Source: Luteibacter mycovicinus (lineage in GTDB: Bacteria > Pseudomonadota > Gammaproteobacteria > Xanthomonadales > Rhodanobacteraceae). Taken from it: a DNA stretch of 64,000 nt. Below are positions 8,409-17,589 of this stretch, piece by piece (within the stretch, counting starts at the first letter, position 1; each line of letters begins with the position of its first letter). The position numbers and the translations under genes were made by a program. Below the pieces are notes generated by a model. That model was not told the origin of the DNA and did not search any database. It saw only the letters and a list, made by a program, of their open reading frames with translations. Where the stretch lies: the NCBI RefSeq assembly GCF_000745235.1, contig NZ_JQNL01000001.1:1364001-1428000 (forward strand). Direction: 5' to 3'.

Positions 8409-10304
8409 ATGAACGACCTCTCCCGCTACCCTTATCTGGCGCAGATCGACTCGCCGGAGGATCTCCGGCGTTTCCCGGAAGACGAACTTCCGGCGATCGC
8501 CGACGAACTGCGCCGGTACCTGATCGAGGCCGTCGCCTCGTCGGGCGGTCACTTCGGCGCGGGACTGGGCGTCGTCGAGCTCACGGTCGCCCTGCACCAC
8601 GTGCTCGATACCCCGCGAGACCGCCTCGTCTGGGATGTGGGTCACCAGTGCTACCCGCACAAGATCCTGACCGGCCGCCGCGACCGCATCACCACGATCA
8701 AGAAGAAGGACGGCCTGGCTCCCTTCCCCCGCCGCGAGGAAAGCGAGTACGACACCTTCGGCGTCGGGCATTCGTCCACGTCCATTTCGGCCGCACTGGG
8801 TATGGCCATCGCTCTGCAGCGCCGTGGCGACCACCGCAAGGTCGTCGCCGTCATCGGCGACGGCGCGATGACCGCCGGCATGGCCTTCGAGGCCCTCAAC
8901 CACGGCGGCGACGTCGAGCCGAACATGCTGGTGATCCTCAACGACAACGGCATGTCGATCAGCGAAAACGTCGGCGCGATGACCAAGATGATGGCCCGCG
9001 CCATGTCCAGCCGCACGCTCAACGCCTGGCGGGAGCGGGCCAAGAAGGCCATGCCGAGGGAGTCGTTCTTCGGCCGTTTCTTCAAGCGCTGGGAAGAACA
9101 CGCCAAGGGCATGTTCGTGCCGTCCACCCTGTTCGAGGAACTGGGCTTCCACTACACGGGTCCCATCGACGGGCACAACATGGCGCAGCTGGTACAGGCC
9201 CTGGAGACCGCCAAGGACCTCCCCGGCCCGCAGCTCGTCCACGTGATGACGACCAAGGGCAAGGGCTACGAGCCTGCCGAAAAAGGTCCGATCGAATACC
9301 ACGCCGTAGGTCCGTTCGACCCGGTGGCCGGCCTCGTCAAGAAGAGCGCGCCCGCCAAACCGACTTATACCGATATCTTCGGCGACTGGCTGTGCGACAT
9401 GGCGGCCGCCGACGAGCGCTTGCTCGGCATCACCCCGGCGATGCGCGAAGGCTCCGGCCTGGTGCGTTTCTCGAAGGAATACCCGCAGCGTTATTTCGAC
9501 GTGGCCATCGCCGAGCAGCATGCGGTCACGCTTGCTGCGGGCATGGCGGTCGAGGGTGCGAAGCCCGTCGTGGCGATCTATTCCTCGTTCCTGCAGCGCG
9601 CCTACGACCAGGCCATCCACGACGTCGCCCTGCAGAACCTCGATGTCACCTTCGCGGTCGACCGCGCGGGTGTGGTCGGTCCGGACGGCGCCACGCACGC
9701 GGGCAGTTTCGATCTGTCGTTCATGCGCTGCCTGCCGAACATGGTGATCATGGCGCCAGCCGACGAGAACGAATGCCGCATCATGCTGAGCACGGGCTAT
9801 CAGTACCACGGCCCGGCCGCCATTCGCTATCCGCGCGGTACCGGCCCGGGCGCGAAGATGGTCGAGGCGCTGGAGACGTATCCGATCGGCAAGGCCGAAG
9901 TGCGCCGTCGCGGGCACCACGGTCTGGCGATTCTTTCTTTCGGCACGATGCTGGCACCTGCCGCTGTTATCGCCGCGGAGACTGATGCCACGTTGGTGAA
10001 CATGCGCTTCGTGAAACCACTGGACGAGGAACTCATCCTCGAGATGGCGCGGACGCACAAAGCATTCGTCACCATCGAGGACAATGCCATCGCCGGCGGT
10101 GCCGGTGCGGGCGTGGCCGAATTGCTGGCCGCCAATGGCGTGACGTTGCCGATCCTGCATCTGGGTCTGCCGGACGCTTATCTCGAGCACGGGAGCCGCG
10201 AGGAAGTCCTCACGATGGCCGGGCTCGACCTCCCACAGATCCGCAGCGCGATCGTTGCGCGGTTTCCGCAGTTCGTGGCGACGGAAGTGGCCAGCGCGGG
10301 CTGA
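8409..10304 (+). CDS. dxs: 1-deoxy-D-xylulose-5-phosphate synthase
   Basis: This 631-residue enzyme condenses pyruvate and glyceraldehyde 3-phosphate, the first step of the MEP isoprenoid pathway, which also feeds thiamine and pyridoxal synthesis. The N-terminal thiamine-diphosphate domain carries the GDGAMTAG motif with the downstream asparagine (LNDNGMSI). The central pyrimidine-binding domain has [11 protein letters not shown] with the catalytic glutamate, and a transketolase C-terminal domain follows. Length agrees with the 620-residue E. coli enzyme. It is alone in its transcription unit, with no ispA or xseB nearby. Confidence 0.97.
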   Translation: MNDLSRYPYLAQIDSPEDLRRFPEDELPAIADELRRYLIEAVASSGGHFGAGLGVVELTVALHHVLDTPRDRLVWDVGHQCYPHKILTGRRDRITTIKKKDGLAPFPRREESEYDTFGVGHSSTSISAALGMAIALQRRGDHRKVVAVIGDGAMTAGMAFEALNHGGDVEPNMLVILNDNGMSISENVGAMTKMMARAMSSRTLNAWRERAKKAMPRESFFGRFFKRWEEHAKGMFVPSTLFEELGFHYTGPIDGHNMAQLVQALETAKDLPGPQLVHVMTTKGKGYEPAEKGPIEYHAVGPFDPVAGLVKKSAPAKPTYTDIFGDWLCDMAAADERLLGITPAMREGSGLVRFSKEYPQRYFDVAIAEQHAVTLAAGMAVEGAKPVVAIYSSFLQRAYDQAIHDVALQNLDVTFAVDRAGVVGPDGATHAGSFDLSFMRCLPNMVIMAPADENECRIMLSTGYQYHGPAAIRYPRGTGPGAKMVEALETYPIGKAEVRRRGHHGLAILSFGTMLAPAAVIAAETDATLVNMRFVKPLDEELILEMARTHKAFVTIEDNAIAGGAGAGVAELLAANGVTLPILHLGLPDAYLEHGSREEVLTMAGLDLPQIRSAIVARFPQFVATEVASAG

Positions 10305-10330
10305 GTCATCGCACGTGGGCCGTCGGCAAC

Positions 10331-11467
10331 TCAGCCGTCGGCCCAGTCCTTGGGAAGTGACTGTAGAGGCAGCAAGTCGACTCGCGACATCTCGACCTCG
10401 TACGGCATGCCGTCATCGTCGACGTTCAACCGCCCTTGCACCTGTACGCCGTCGCTATCGTCGAAGGCAAAGTCGCTTACTGCTCGCGTGTAGTCACCCG
10501 GCTCCGGGAACACGACACGAAACCCGCCCAGGCCACCATTCGCGAGATCGGTTACACGAAGCGCATCAAGCCACGCGGCCTCGGGTTCAGCCATGCCTGC
10601 CTTGCCGATCACGTGCACGAGCAACGCGCGTTCGGGCACAAGTAGTGGACGCCCGGCATCCGCTGTCACCAGCTCATAAAGCCGATCGGCCCGCGCGCTC
10701 GTCCCGACGAACCGCTGCGCTTCATCAAGCGAACAGCGAACCGTCGCGCATCCGGAAAGATCGAGTGTCTGATCAGGATCGGGATTGATCCCATGTCCAC
10801 CGGACACGAATCCGTTAATACCAAGGGGACGAACACCGATATCACCCATCGCCACAAGCACGTCGGACAGGGCGGCCACGTCGAGAAGCGCGAGATCACC
10901 ATGCCGCGTGATGCGACCTGAGCACCCGGCGAGCAATGAAGAAAGCGATGGAGGTTCGCGTCCGTCGACGGTGGCGAATCCTTCGGTCCAGCCACGCTCT
11001 CCAAGCGTAACGGCTCCGGTCATGAAGCCATCGGGATAGTCGGCAAAACCCGGGAGTCGCCTGCTGGCGGCTACCGCCTCTTCGGCAAGCGCGCGCGTCG
11101 AGAAGACGCCGACCACGCGCTCATGGTCGATTTCCGCGGGCTCTTCGAACTCATGCCAGACCACGTGAACCTCGGCCAGCTCCGTCGCCGCACCCTCCGG
11201 AGAGTGGCGGGCGAGCAGCCCGGGCAAGCCGTCCGCGACGGCGAATCCCATGGGCCAGAGCAGCACGTCGATGGCGTAAGCGATCACGCGAAATCCATCG
11301 GGGGTTCGCCTGAAACCGGGCAAATCGAGGTAAGCCGCGACGGACGATTCGGCGTTCGCACGCGACGCATGCATGCCCAGATCTTTGACGTCGCCGGCAC
11401 CTGGGCCGATCGAGTGCACGTGATAAAGAGCAAAGACCGTGGGCAGGTTTTCGCTCGTCAGGCTCAT
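10331..11467 (-). CDS. Hypothetical protein with two tandem DUF7336-like repeats
   Basis: The 378-residue protein has two copies of one module, at about residues 11-77 and 99-166. Each begins with a strand such as FALYHVHS or VHVVWHEF, then a segment ending LPGF-x4-PDGF, then a final GF. The second copy's LPGFADYPDGF and ERGWTEGF match the small DUF7336-type domain as I recall it. The remaining C-terminal half, about 210 residues, has no recognised domain. Its ATG overlaps the prmC stop as ATGA, so it is translationally coupled to prmC. There is no signal peptide. Function is unknown; an immunity-like or housekeeping accessory role is conceivable but unsupported. Confidence 0.75.
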   Translation of the reverse strand: MSLTSENLPTVFALYHVHSIGPGAGDVKDLGMHASRANAESSVAAYLDLPGFRRTPDGFRVIAYAIDVLLWPMGFAVADGLPGLLARHSPEGAATELAEVHVVWHEFEEPAEIDHERVVGVFSTRALAEEAVAASRRLPGFADYPDGFMTGAVTLGERGWTEGFATVDGREPPSLSSLLAGCSGRITRHGDLALLDVAALSDVLVAMGDIGVRPLGINGFVSGGHGINPDPDQTLDLSGCATVRCSLDEAQRFVGTSARADRLYELVTADAGRPLLVPERALLVHVIGKAGMAEPEAAWLDALRVTDLANGGLGGFRVVFPEPGDYTRAVSDFAFDDSDGVQVQGRLNVDDDGMPYEVEMSRVDLLPLQSLPKDWADG

Positions 11468-12288
11468 CGGACTGCCAACCTCGCTCCGCTCACGCGATCC
11501 CGCGCCTCAAGATCCTGTGCGGTGAAAACGTCCATGAGACCCGTGCGCTCGATAATGGAACGAGCAGCCTGACCCTGGTTCCAGCCGTGCTCCATGAGCA
11601 GCCAGCCACCGTCGGCGAGATGCGCGGATGCGCCGGAGGCGATGCGCCGGATGTCGCCGAGACCGTCCTCCCCTGAAGCGAGCGCGCTTGCCGGCTCGAA
11701 ACGCAGGTCGCCCTGTCCGAGATGCGCGTCGCTTGACTCGATATACGGAGGATTGCTGACGATGACGTCGAAACGCTCGTCACCCACCGCGGAATACCAG
11801 TCGCTGGCAGCGAAGCGTACGCGCTGCAGACCGTGGCGCTCCGCATTTCGCCGTGCGACAACCAGCGCCGGCTCGCTGAAGTCGACGGCCGTGACCGAGG
11901 CATCGGGCCGCTCCTTCGCCACGGCGAGGGCGATCGCCCCGCTACCCGTTCCGAGGTCGAGCACGCGTCCTCCCGCAGGCAGTCGCTCCAGAACGAGCTC
12001 CACCAGAAGCTCGGTTTCCGGCCTCGGTATCAACGTGGCGGGTCCCACCTCCAGGGTCATCGACCAGAAGTCCCGCGTGCCCGTGATGTAAGCGACCGGC
12101 TCGCCTTCCGCACGCCGGCGCACCAGGCCTCCGAACGCCGCCGTGGCGTCGGCGCCGAGTTCGTCATCGGCATGCGCAAAGAACCACGCGCGATTCACCC
12201 CCAGCACATGGGCCAGCAGCAGCTCGGCCTCGAGTCGGTCGCCAAGGGCCTCGGCGGCCTGGCGCAGGATCGTGCGGACATCGGTCAT
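11464..12288 (-). CDS. prmC: Peptide chain release factor N5-glutamine methyltransferase
   Basis: This 274-residue cytosolic SAM-dependent methyltransferase modifies the glutamine of the GGQ motif in RF1 and RF2. The VLDLGTGSGAIALA motif I and the catalytic NPPY (in VSNPPYIESS) are intact, and the N-terminal helical domain that recognises release factors is present. In many bacteria prmC follows prfA; prfA is not seen here. The stop overlaps the start of the downstream repeat protein by 4 nt, which suggests coupled translation. Confidence 0.95.
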   Translation of the reverse strand: MTDVRTILRQAAEALGDRLEAELLLAHVLGVNRAWFFAHADDELGADATAAFGGLVRRRAEGEPVAYITGTRDFWSMTLEVGPATLIPRPETELLVELVLERLPAGGRVLDLGTGSGAIALAVAKERPDASVTAVDFSEPALVVARRNAERHGLQRVRFAASDWYSAVGDERFDVIVSNPPYIESSDAHLGQGDLRFEPASALASGEDGLGDIRRIASGASAHLADGGWLLMEHGWNQGQAARSIIERTGLMDVFTAQDLEARDRVSGARLAVR

Positions 12289-12354
12289 GTCCGGATTCTA
12301 GCCGCTGGACCGCAGGAAGGCCTATGCAAGGCGCCCACGGCTACAATCCCGCTC

Positions 12355-13212
12355 ATGTCCCTTCGCGCCTTCATCCTTCTGTTCGTTGTGCTCCTCGGCG
12401 GCTGCAAGTCGGCGTTCTTCGGCGCGATGAATGCTCGCCAGTCCACCGATGGCGTCGTGGCACATCGCGATCTCGTTTACGACCGCGCACTGAATATCGC
12501 ACTGGACGTCTACGCTCCGGCGCAGGCGACCCACGCGCCCGTCGTCGTTTACTTCTACGGCGGCAGCTGGATGAGCGGGAAGCGCCAGTGGTTCCGCTGG
12601 GTGGGCGAGGCACTGGCCGCTCGCGGCATCGTGACAATCATTGCCGACGTCCGGCTCTGGCCGGCCGCGCGACAGGATGGCTTTCTGCATGATGGTGCGG
12701 AAGCCGTGCGCTGGGCACACGACCACGCCGGGGAATTCGGGGGCGATCCGCGCGATGAGTTCGTCATGGGCCACTCGTCGGGCGGCCAGATAGCCGCCAT
12801 GCTTGCCGTCGACAAGCAGTGGCTTGCCGCCGTCGACATGCGTCCGCGCGATCTGGCCGGGTTCATCGGCGTGGCCGGAACTTACGACTTCATTCCCTTC
12901 GACGAACCCGAGTTCGCGGACATCTTCGGACACACGCCTGCCGAGCAGGCGCGTTCGCAGCCGATCAACTTCGTGGATGGCGACGAGCCGCCCGCGCTTC
13001 TGCTGCAGGGGGAGAAGGACACGATCGTCTCGCCGGCGGAGGCCGTCGCGTTCGAGGGGCGTTACCGGCAGCAGGGGGAGCCCGTCGAACTGAAGCTCTA
13101 TCCCGCCGTGGGCCATGAGGGGCTCTTGCTTGCACTCGGGCCCCGGCAGCGGTCGGCTCCGATGCTGGATGACACCGTGGACTTTATCCGGCGGCATCCG
13201 GCGGCTCGCTGA
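12355..13212 (+). CDS. Alpha/beta-hydrolase lipoprotein, first of a tandem pair
   Basis: This 285-residue predicted lipoprotein has lipobox LGGC after a short hydrophobic segment. It has an alpha/beta-hydrolase (BD-FAE/carboxylesterase-like) domain: the oxyanion segment FYGGSW, the nucleophile elbow GHSSGG, then aspartate in GEKDTI and histidine in VGHEG. It is expected to act on esters in the periplasm or at a membrane face; the substrate is unknown. It resembles its downstream neighbour along the whole length, including IFGHTPAEQARSQP and NFVDGDEPPALLLQG, so the two arose by duplication. The start is placed at the ATG that opens the lipoprotein signal. Confidence 0.88.
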   Translation: MSLRAFILLFVVLLGGCKSAFFGAMNARQSTDGVVAHRDLVYDRALNIALDVYAPAQATHAPVVVYFYGGSWMSGKRQWFRWVGEALAARGIVTIIADVRLWPAARQDGFLHDGAEAVRWAHDHAGEFGGDPRDEFVMGHSSGGQIAAMLAVDKQWLAAVDMRPRDLAGFIGVAGTYDFIPFDEPEFADIFGHTPAEQARSQPINFVDGDEPPALLLQGEKDTIVSPAEAVAFEGRYRQQGEPVELKLYPAVGHEGLLLALGPRQRSAPMLDDTVDFIRRHPAAR

Positions 13213-13242
13213 GAGCATCGCCAACAGGGTTGGCTCCCACCG

Positions 13243-13306
13243 GGTATGGAATCACTGGGGTATGGAATCACCGGGGTTCTGAATCACAGCGGTGTGGAAG
13301 CACGGC
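13243..13306 (+). repeat. Four degenerate 16-bp tandem repeats
   Basis: Four head-to-tail 16-bp units lie between the tandem hydrolase genes. They are GGTATGGAATCACTGG, GGTATGGAATCACCGG, GGTTCTGAATCACAGC and GGTGTGGAAGCACGGC. The first two differ by one base and later copies diverge. A further weak unit may precede them. They end about 50 bp before the second hydrolase start and could be slippage products or binding sites. Confidence 0.7.
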
Positions 13307-13354
13307 GGACGTGGCGCTGCATCCGTTTTCACGGGCGGTCCGTAGAGTGCTTAC

Positions 13355-14251
13355 ATGACCCGACTCTTCCTCGTTTCCCTCGGCGCTCTGCTCCTCTCCG
13401 GCTGCCAGTCCGCTCTGTTCGGTGTGATCAATGCACGCCAGTCGTCCACCGGCGTCGTTGCCCACCACGACATCGTCTACGACCCGTCGGACGGGCTGGC
13501 GCTGGATGTGTACGGCCCCGTCGATGCGAAGAACGCGCCCGTCGTGGTGTTCCTCTACGGCGGCAGCTGGAAGAGCGGCAAGCGGCAGTGGTACCGCTGG
13601 GTGGGCGAGGCGCTGGCGTCGCGGGGCATCGTCACCGTCGTGCCCGATTACCGTCTGTGGCCGAAGGTGAAACTGGATGGCTTCGTCGGTGATGCGGCAA
13701 AGGCCGTCCGCTGGACGCACGATCGCGTCGGCACCTATGGCGGCGACACCGGGCGCGTCTTCGTGATGGGCCATTCCGCAGGCGGGCACATCGCCGCGCT
13801 GCTGGCCACGGATGCGCGCTGGCTTGGCGCGGTCGGCATGAAGCCGCGGGATCTGTCCGGCTTTATCGGGCTGGCCGGGCCGTACGACTTCCTGCCGCTG
13901 AAAGACGACGACTTCATCGACATGTTCGGCCATACACCGGCCGAACAGGCGCGCTCGCAACCGGTGAATTTCGTCGATGGCGACGAGCCCCCCGCTTTGC
14001 TTTTGCAAGGTCAGGACGATTCGACCGTGCGGCCTTCAAATGCGCTTTCCCTGCAGCGGCGTTACGAGGCCCAGGGTGAATCGGTAGTGGTGAAGCTCTA
14101 CCCCGACATGGGGCACATGGGGATTCTGTTCGCGCTGCGCGGCGGGAAGAAAGCCCCGCCGGTGCTGGACGATGTCGTGCATTTCGTCGGGAGCCCGTCG
14201 CCAGCGACGCCGGTTGCCGTCAACGTGCGGACGCCGCGGGACGCGAAGTAA
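13355..14251 (+). CDS. Alpha/beta-hydrolase lipoprotein, second of a tandem pair
   Basis: The 298-residue paralogue of the preceding gene starts with a lipoprotein signal ending LSGC. Catalytic elements are FLYGGSW (oxyanion), GHSAGG (nucleophile serine), GQDDST (acid) and MGHMG (histidine). Conservation with the upstream copy extends from the signal peptide to the last strand; only the final 20 residues (VAVNVRTPRDAK end) are unique. Classical BD-FAE esterases have this architecture, but the acyl substrate is not predictable. Separate transcription is possible, as 142 bp with direct repeats separate it from copy one. Confidence 0.88.
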   Translation: MTRLFLVSLGALLLSGCQSALFGVINARQSSTGVVAHHDIVYDPSDGLALDVYGPVDAKNAPVVVFLYGGSWKSGKRQWYRWVGEALASRGIVTVVPDYRLWPKVKLDGFVGDAAKAVRWTHDRVGTYGGDTGRVFVMGHSAGGHIAALLATDARWLGAVGMKPRDLSGFIGLAGPYDFLPLKDDDFIDMFGHTPAEQARSQPVNFVDGDEPPALLLQGQDDSTVRPSNALSLQRRYEAQGESVVVKLYPDMGHMGILFALRGGKKAPPVLDDVVHFVGSPSPATPVAVNVRTPRDAK

Positions 14252-14316
14252 CGTCGATCGGAGTGGCTCGGATGGGAACCACCCCGGCGGCGATACAGGC
14301 CGCATCGACGCCGCTA

Positions 14317-15219
14317 TCAGCGCGCCTTCATCACATCCCGCCCTTCGGCATTTCCACCGCGCGCCGCGTCGAGCACTTCCGGGTACGGATAATTCAGTCC
14401 CAGTAGCTGCCTGATGTCCGCGCTCGCGTTCTTCACGAACTCGGCCGGCAGGGCTGCCGGGATGTCCTCCATCGGCTTGATGAACTTCGGCAGGTACTGC
14501 GTGATGATCGCCGTACGGTCGATAGTGCTCCGGTTGGGCATCGCGCAATGCCACACCGCGCCGAAGAAGATCACCGTATCGCCCGGCTCGCCGAGCATGC
14601 GTTCGCACCGGTCGAAGAAACGATCGCTCTCATCCGGGTAATGCAGCTGACGCTGCGAACCCGGTACATAGGCGGTCGCTCCGGTCTCCTCGGTGAACGG
14701 ATCGAGCATGATCGTCGCCTGCGCGTTCAGCGGGAACGTCGAGTTGAGACGCACGGGATGCGTCTGCGGCGAGTGGTAATCCCAGTACGGATAATCGATA
14801 TGGGGCTCCTGCCCGGGGCCGCCGGGAAGAATGCGATTGGCCGCGATCGAGCCCATGATGAACTCGCTGCCGATGAAGGCGCGCATGACCTTCATGATCG
14901 CCGGATGCGCCGCCATCCGCGAGAAAATCTCGCCCTTCGCGAGCAGATTCCATACGCGACGCTGCAGATTGATCCGCCCCGCCCGCTCGGCATCGCCCTG
15001 AAAATGCGTGACCTTTCCGCCACGATCATCCGCGTTCGATTCGCGCATGACGATAGCGCGGGCCTCGGCGATTTCGTCAGCGCTGAACAGCCCCCGCAAG
15101 GTCACCGCGCCGATGCCGTCGAGCAGTTCGTTGACGATGAGGCCCGTATCCAGCGTGTCTTCGGTGAAGACGCGCGGAACGATGGATGGTCGGCGATCGG
15201 TCTGGAAGGAGGCATTCAT
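14317..15219 (-). CDS. Phytanoyl-CoA dioxygenase (PhyH) family protein
   Basis: This 300-residue Fe(II)/2-oxoglutarate-dependent oxygenase has the iron ligands as HID in EPHIDYPYW and the distal histidine in GAVWHCAMPN; the arginine in IDRTAIITQY likely binds 2-oxoglutarate. The family hydroxylates diverse small molecules and the substrate here is unknown. AGGAGT stands 7 nt before the ATG. It is divergent from a Gfo/Idh/MocA oxidoreductase gene across 141 bp holding an 18-bp palindrome of LacI-operator type. The nearby LacI-family gene is the obvious candidate regulator, so induction by a sugar-like ligand is inferred. Confidence 0.88.
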   Translation of the reverse strand: MNASFQTDRRPSIVPRVFTEDTLDTGLIVNELLDGIGAVTLRGLFSADEIAEARAIVMRESNADDRGGKVTHFQGDAERAGRINLQRRVWNLLAKGEIFSRMAAHPAIMKVMRAFIGSEFIMGSIAANRILPGGPGQEPHIDYPYWDYHSPQTHPVRLNSTFPLNAQATIMLDPFTEETGATAYVPGSQRQLHYPDESDRFFDRCERMLGEPGDTVIFFGAVWHCAMPNRSTIDRTAIITQYLPKFIKPMEDIPAALPAEFVKNASADIRQLLGLNYPYPEVLDAARGGNAEGRDVMKAR

Positions 15220-15289
15220 GCGGACTCCTGCGCGGTGCGCGTTGTGGGAGGACCGGCGAGGTACCGGCTCGGTCACTACGCTAGGCCGA

Positions 15290-15307
15290 TTTGCAAGCGC
15301 TTGCAAA
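15290..15307. promoter_or_regulatory. LacI-family operator palindrome
   Basis: TTTGCAAGCGCTTGCAAA is a perfect 18-bp palindrome with a central CG, the classic form of LacI/GalR-family operators. It lies in the divergent promoter region, 71 bp before the PhyH start and 54 bp before the oxidoreductase start, so one bound dimer could control both genes. A shorter palindrome, CTGCATTGCAG, follows directly at 15308-15318. Confidence 0.8.
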
Positions 15308-15360
15308 CTGCATTGCAGCATCCGTAGAGTCGGCCTCTCCCAACCCCGGAAGACCATGCC

Positions 15361-16479
15361 ATGAGCGAGCTGAGGATCGGATTGATCGGCGCCGGTTACA
15401 TGGGTAAAGCGCACACCCTGGCGTTCCACAGCGTGGCGGCGACTTTCGAACCGACGCTGCGACCGATCTGCGAGATGCTGGCGACCTCGACCGCCGCGGG
15501 GGCCGCCGAACACGCCGCCCGCTGGGGGTGGAGGCGATCCACCGGCGACTGGCGGGAACTCGTCGACGATCCGGCGGTGGATGCCGTAGTGATCGCCACG
15601 CCACCGCGCACCCATCTCGACATGGTGATGGCCTGTGTCGCGGCGGGAAAACCGATCTTCTGCGAGAAACCACTCGGTGCCAGTGCCGAGGAATCCCTCG
15701 CCATGACCGAAGCGGTCGAGAAGGCCGGCCTGGCGAACATGGTCGGTTTCAACTACATCCGCACGCCGGCCAGTCAGCTTGCCCGGCAGATCGTCGCCTC
15801 GGGCGAGATCGGCGATGTCATCCAGATCAGCGCCGAGCATGTCGAGGACTATCTGCACGATCCCTCGCTGCCCGCCTCATGGCGCACGCGCATCGCCACG
15901 GGAACCGAAGCCGGCGCCCTGGGCGATGTCGCCACGCATATCGTCAACGCCTGCCTGCGCCTCGTCGGTCCGATCGCCAGCCTGGTGGCGGACACACGCA
16001 TCGTCCAGCCGACCCGGGCCGGAGCACATGGTCCCGAAGCCGTGGAGAACGACGACCTTGGCCAGATGCTGTTGCGCTTCGCCAACGGAGCCACCGGCAG
16101 CATCAGCTTCAGTCGCATGGCCGCGGGACGAAAGATGGGCTACACGTATCGCATCACCGGTACCCGCGGTGCGATCGCCTTCGATCAGGAAGACCAGAAC
16201 GCGTTGTGGCTGTATGACGCCTCGCGTGACCCGGCTCGCCGAGGCTTTCAGAAGCTGCTGATGGGACCGGCGCACCCGGATTACCTGGCATTCAATCAGG
16301 GCGTCGGTCACGGCACCGGATACAACGAACAGATCGTGATCGAGGCACGGGATTTTCTGCGGGCGGTGGCGACGGGCGATGCCGTGTGGCCGACGTTTCG
16401 CGATGGGTATGAGGTGGATAAGGTGATCGCGGCGGCGCTGGTGTCGAACCGTGAGAGGCGGTGGGTCGATGTGGGGTGA
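15361..16479 (+). CDS. Gfo/Idh/MocA family oxidoreductase
   Basis: This 372-residue NAD(P)-dependent dehydrogenase of the sugar or inositol type has an N-terminal Rossmann fold with GLIGAGYMG at residues 7-15. The EKP motif (FCEKPLG) holds the conserved lysine near residue 100, and a C-terminal alpha/beta domain follows. Such enzymes oxidise hydroxyl groups of sugars and cyclitols. The shared operator with a PhyH oxygenase and a LacI regulator suggests catabolism of one specific small molecule, but its identity is not visible. GGAAG lies about 11 nt before the ATG. Confidence 0.92.
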   Translation: MSELRIGLIGAGYMGKAHTLAFHSVAATFEPTLRPICEMLATSTAAGAAEHAARWGWRRSTGDWRELVDDPAVDAVVIATPPRTHLDMVMACVAAGKPIFCEKPLGASAEESLAMTEAVEKAGLANMVGFNYIRTPASQLARQIVASGEIGDVIQISAEHVEDYLHDPSLPASWRTRIATGTEAGALGDVATHIVNACLRLVGPIASLVADTRIVQPTRAGAHGPEAVENDDLGQMLLRFANGATGSISFSRMAAGRKMGYTYRITGTRGAIAFDQEDQNALWLYDASRDPARRGFQKLLMGPAHPDYLAFNQGVGHGTGYNEQIVIEARDFLRAVATGDAVWPTFRDGYEVDKVIAAALVSNRERRWVDVG

Positions 16480-16494
16480 GTTCTCGGCTGCAGG

Positions 16495-16519
16495 GGTCGC
16501 GCGCAGGCGCGCTCCTACA
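16495..16519 (-). repeat. REP element, GTAGGAGC family, overlapping the lacI-type stop codon
   Basis: Read on the minus strand it begins TGTAGGAGC, then GCGC, CT, GCGC and GCGACC, i.e. a short hairpin after the conserved GTAGGAGC head. The TAG inside GTAGGAG is the stop codon of the LacI-family gene. Related copies lie near 22.3, 53.4 and 61.5 kb. Confidence 0.75.
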
Positions 16520-17546
16520 GCTTGGCGGCCTTACGGAGGCTGTTCCGTTGGACGAGCTCGCAAGTGAATAGTTTGCTGCGCGGGATCGTCTCGGGGTTTT
16601 CCATCCAGGCGACGATGCGTTCGATGGCGTGCAGCACCATGTCGCGAATGGGCTGACGAACCGTGGTCAACGAATAGGACGCCCACGCCGCCAGCGGCAT
16701 GTCGTCGAACCCGACGACGCTGATGTCCTCCGGCACGCTCAAGCCACGCTCACGACACGCGTCGATAGCACCAAGCGCCAGCACGTCGTCCGCACAGAAA
16801 ACCCCATCGATGGCCGCACCTCCATCGAGCAACGCATGCATCGCCTTGCGGCCGTGCTCGTGGGTGTAGTCGCCCGCATGGATGGTCTCCAGCAGAAGAC
16901 CTCCCGCCGCGGACGCGAAACCGTTACCGCGATCCAGCGTCGACGCATCGTGCGCGGAGCCGCCGATAAACGCCAGCCGGACCAGGCCGCGTTCGCGCAT
17001 CGTCTCCGCTACCATCCGCCCGCCCGCCTCGTTGTCCACCGTCACCACCGGAACGGGCGACGAACGCCCTGGCCGGCCGAAGACATGCAGCACGGGCAGC
17101 CCCGCCTCGCGACACGAAGCGGCGAAGCCCGCTGGCGGCGCGGAGGTCGCAATCAGCACGGCATCCACGTTGTACTGGCGCACCATGTCGATGGCTGCCC
17201 TGCCATCTTCGTCCTCACCGAGGTTCGCCAGCAGCGGGCGAAGGCCCCTCGCCTGCAGCTCACGGGTGAACAGGTCGAAGACCTCCATGAAGGTCGGGTT
17301 GGCGAAATGATTCGAGACCAGCCCGATCAGCTCGGTGCGGCCGGTCATGAGGCTGCGCGCTAAATGATTGGGGCGATAGCCCAGGCGCGTCGCCGCCTCG
17401 GTCACACGTTCGCGCGTCCTGGCGGAGACACTGGCACCTGGGGTGAACGTCCGGGAGACGGCGGAAATCGACACGCCGGCGGCTTCGGCGACATCGCGAG
17501 CGGTGGCCGAGATGGGACGTGGCGATGGGATGGTCCGCTGTGACAT
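16515..17546 (-). CDS. LacI-family transcriptional regulator
   Basis: The 343-residue repressor has an N-terminal LacI helix-turn-helix (TARDVAEAAGVSISAVSRTF), the hinge segment with YRPNHLARSL, and a periplasmic-binding-protein-like effector domain (LIGLVSNHF start, DISVVGFDD near the end). It likely binds the perfect palindrome between the PhyH and oxidoreductase genes about 1.2-2.2 kb away. The gene is convergent with the oxidoreductase. Only a half-site-like TGCAAG is seen just before its own start, so autoregulation is uncertain. The ligand is unknown; a carbohydrate is usual for the family. Confidence 0.94.
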   Translation of the reverse strand: MSQRTIPSPRPISATARDVAEAAGVSISAVSRTFTPGASVSARTRERVTEAATRLGYRPNHLARSLMTGRTELIGLVSNHFANPTFMEVFDLFTRELQARGLRPLLANLGEDEDGRAAIDMVRQYNVDAVLIATSAPPAGFAASCREAGLPVLHVFGRPGRSSPVPVVTVDNEAGGRMVAETMRERGLVRLAFIGGSAHDASTLDRGNGFASAAGGLLLETIHAGDYTHEHGRKAMHALLDGGAAIDGVFCADDVLALGAIDACRERGLSVPEDISVVGFDDMPLAAWASYSLTTVRQPIRDMVLHAIERIVAWMENPETIPRSKLFTCELVQRNSLRKAAKL

Positions 17547-17589
17547 GGTGCAAGATTAGCGCATGACGCGGCCAACACGCCGAGGTAGA

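Noticed and set aside
8298..10190. 630-codon minus-strand frame antisense to dxs
   Set aside because: Shadow of dxs; low-complexity composition and no start signal.
13246..13692. 148-codon plus-strand frame starting in the 16-bp repeats
   Set aside because: It overlaps the second hydrolase gene in another frame and is arginine-rich.
17527..17570. Second LacI operator at the regulator's own start
   Set aside because: Only a TGCAAG half-site is present and the other half does not pair.
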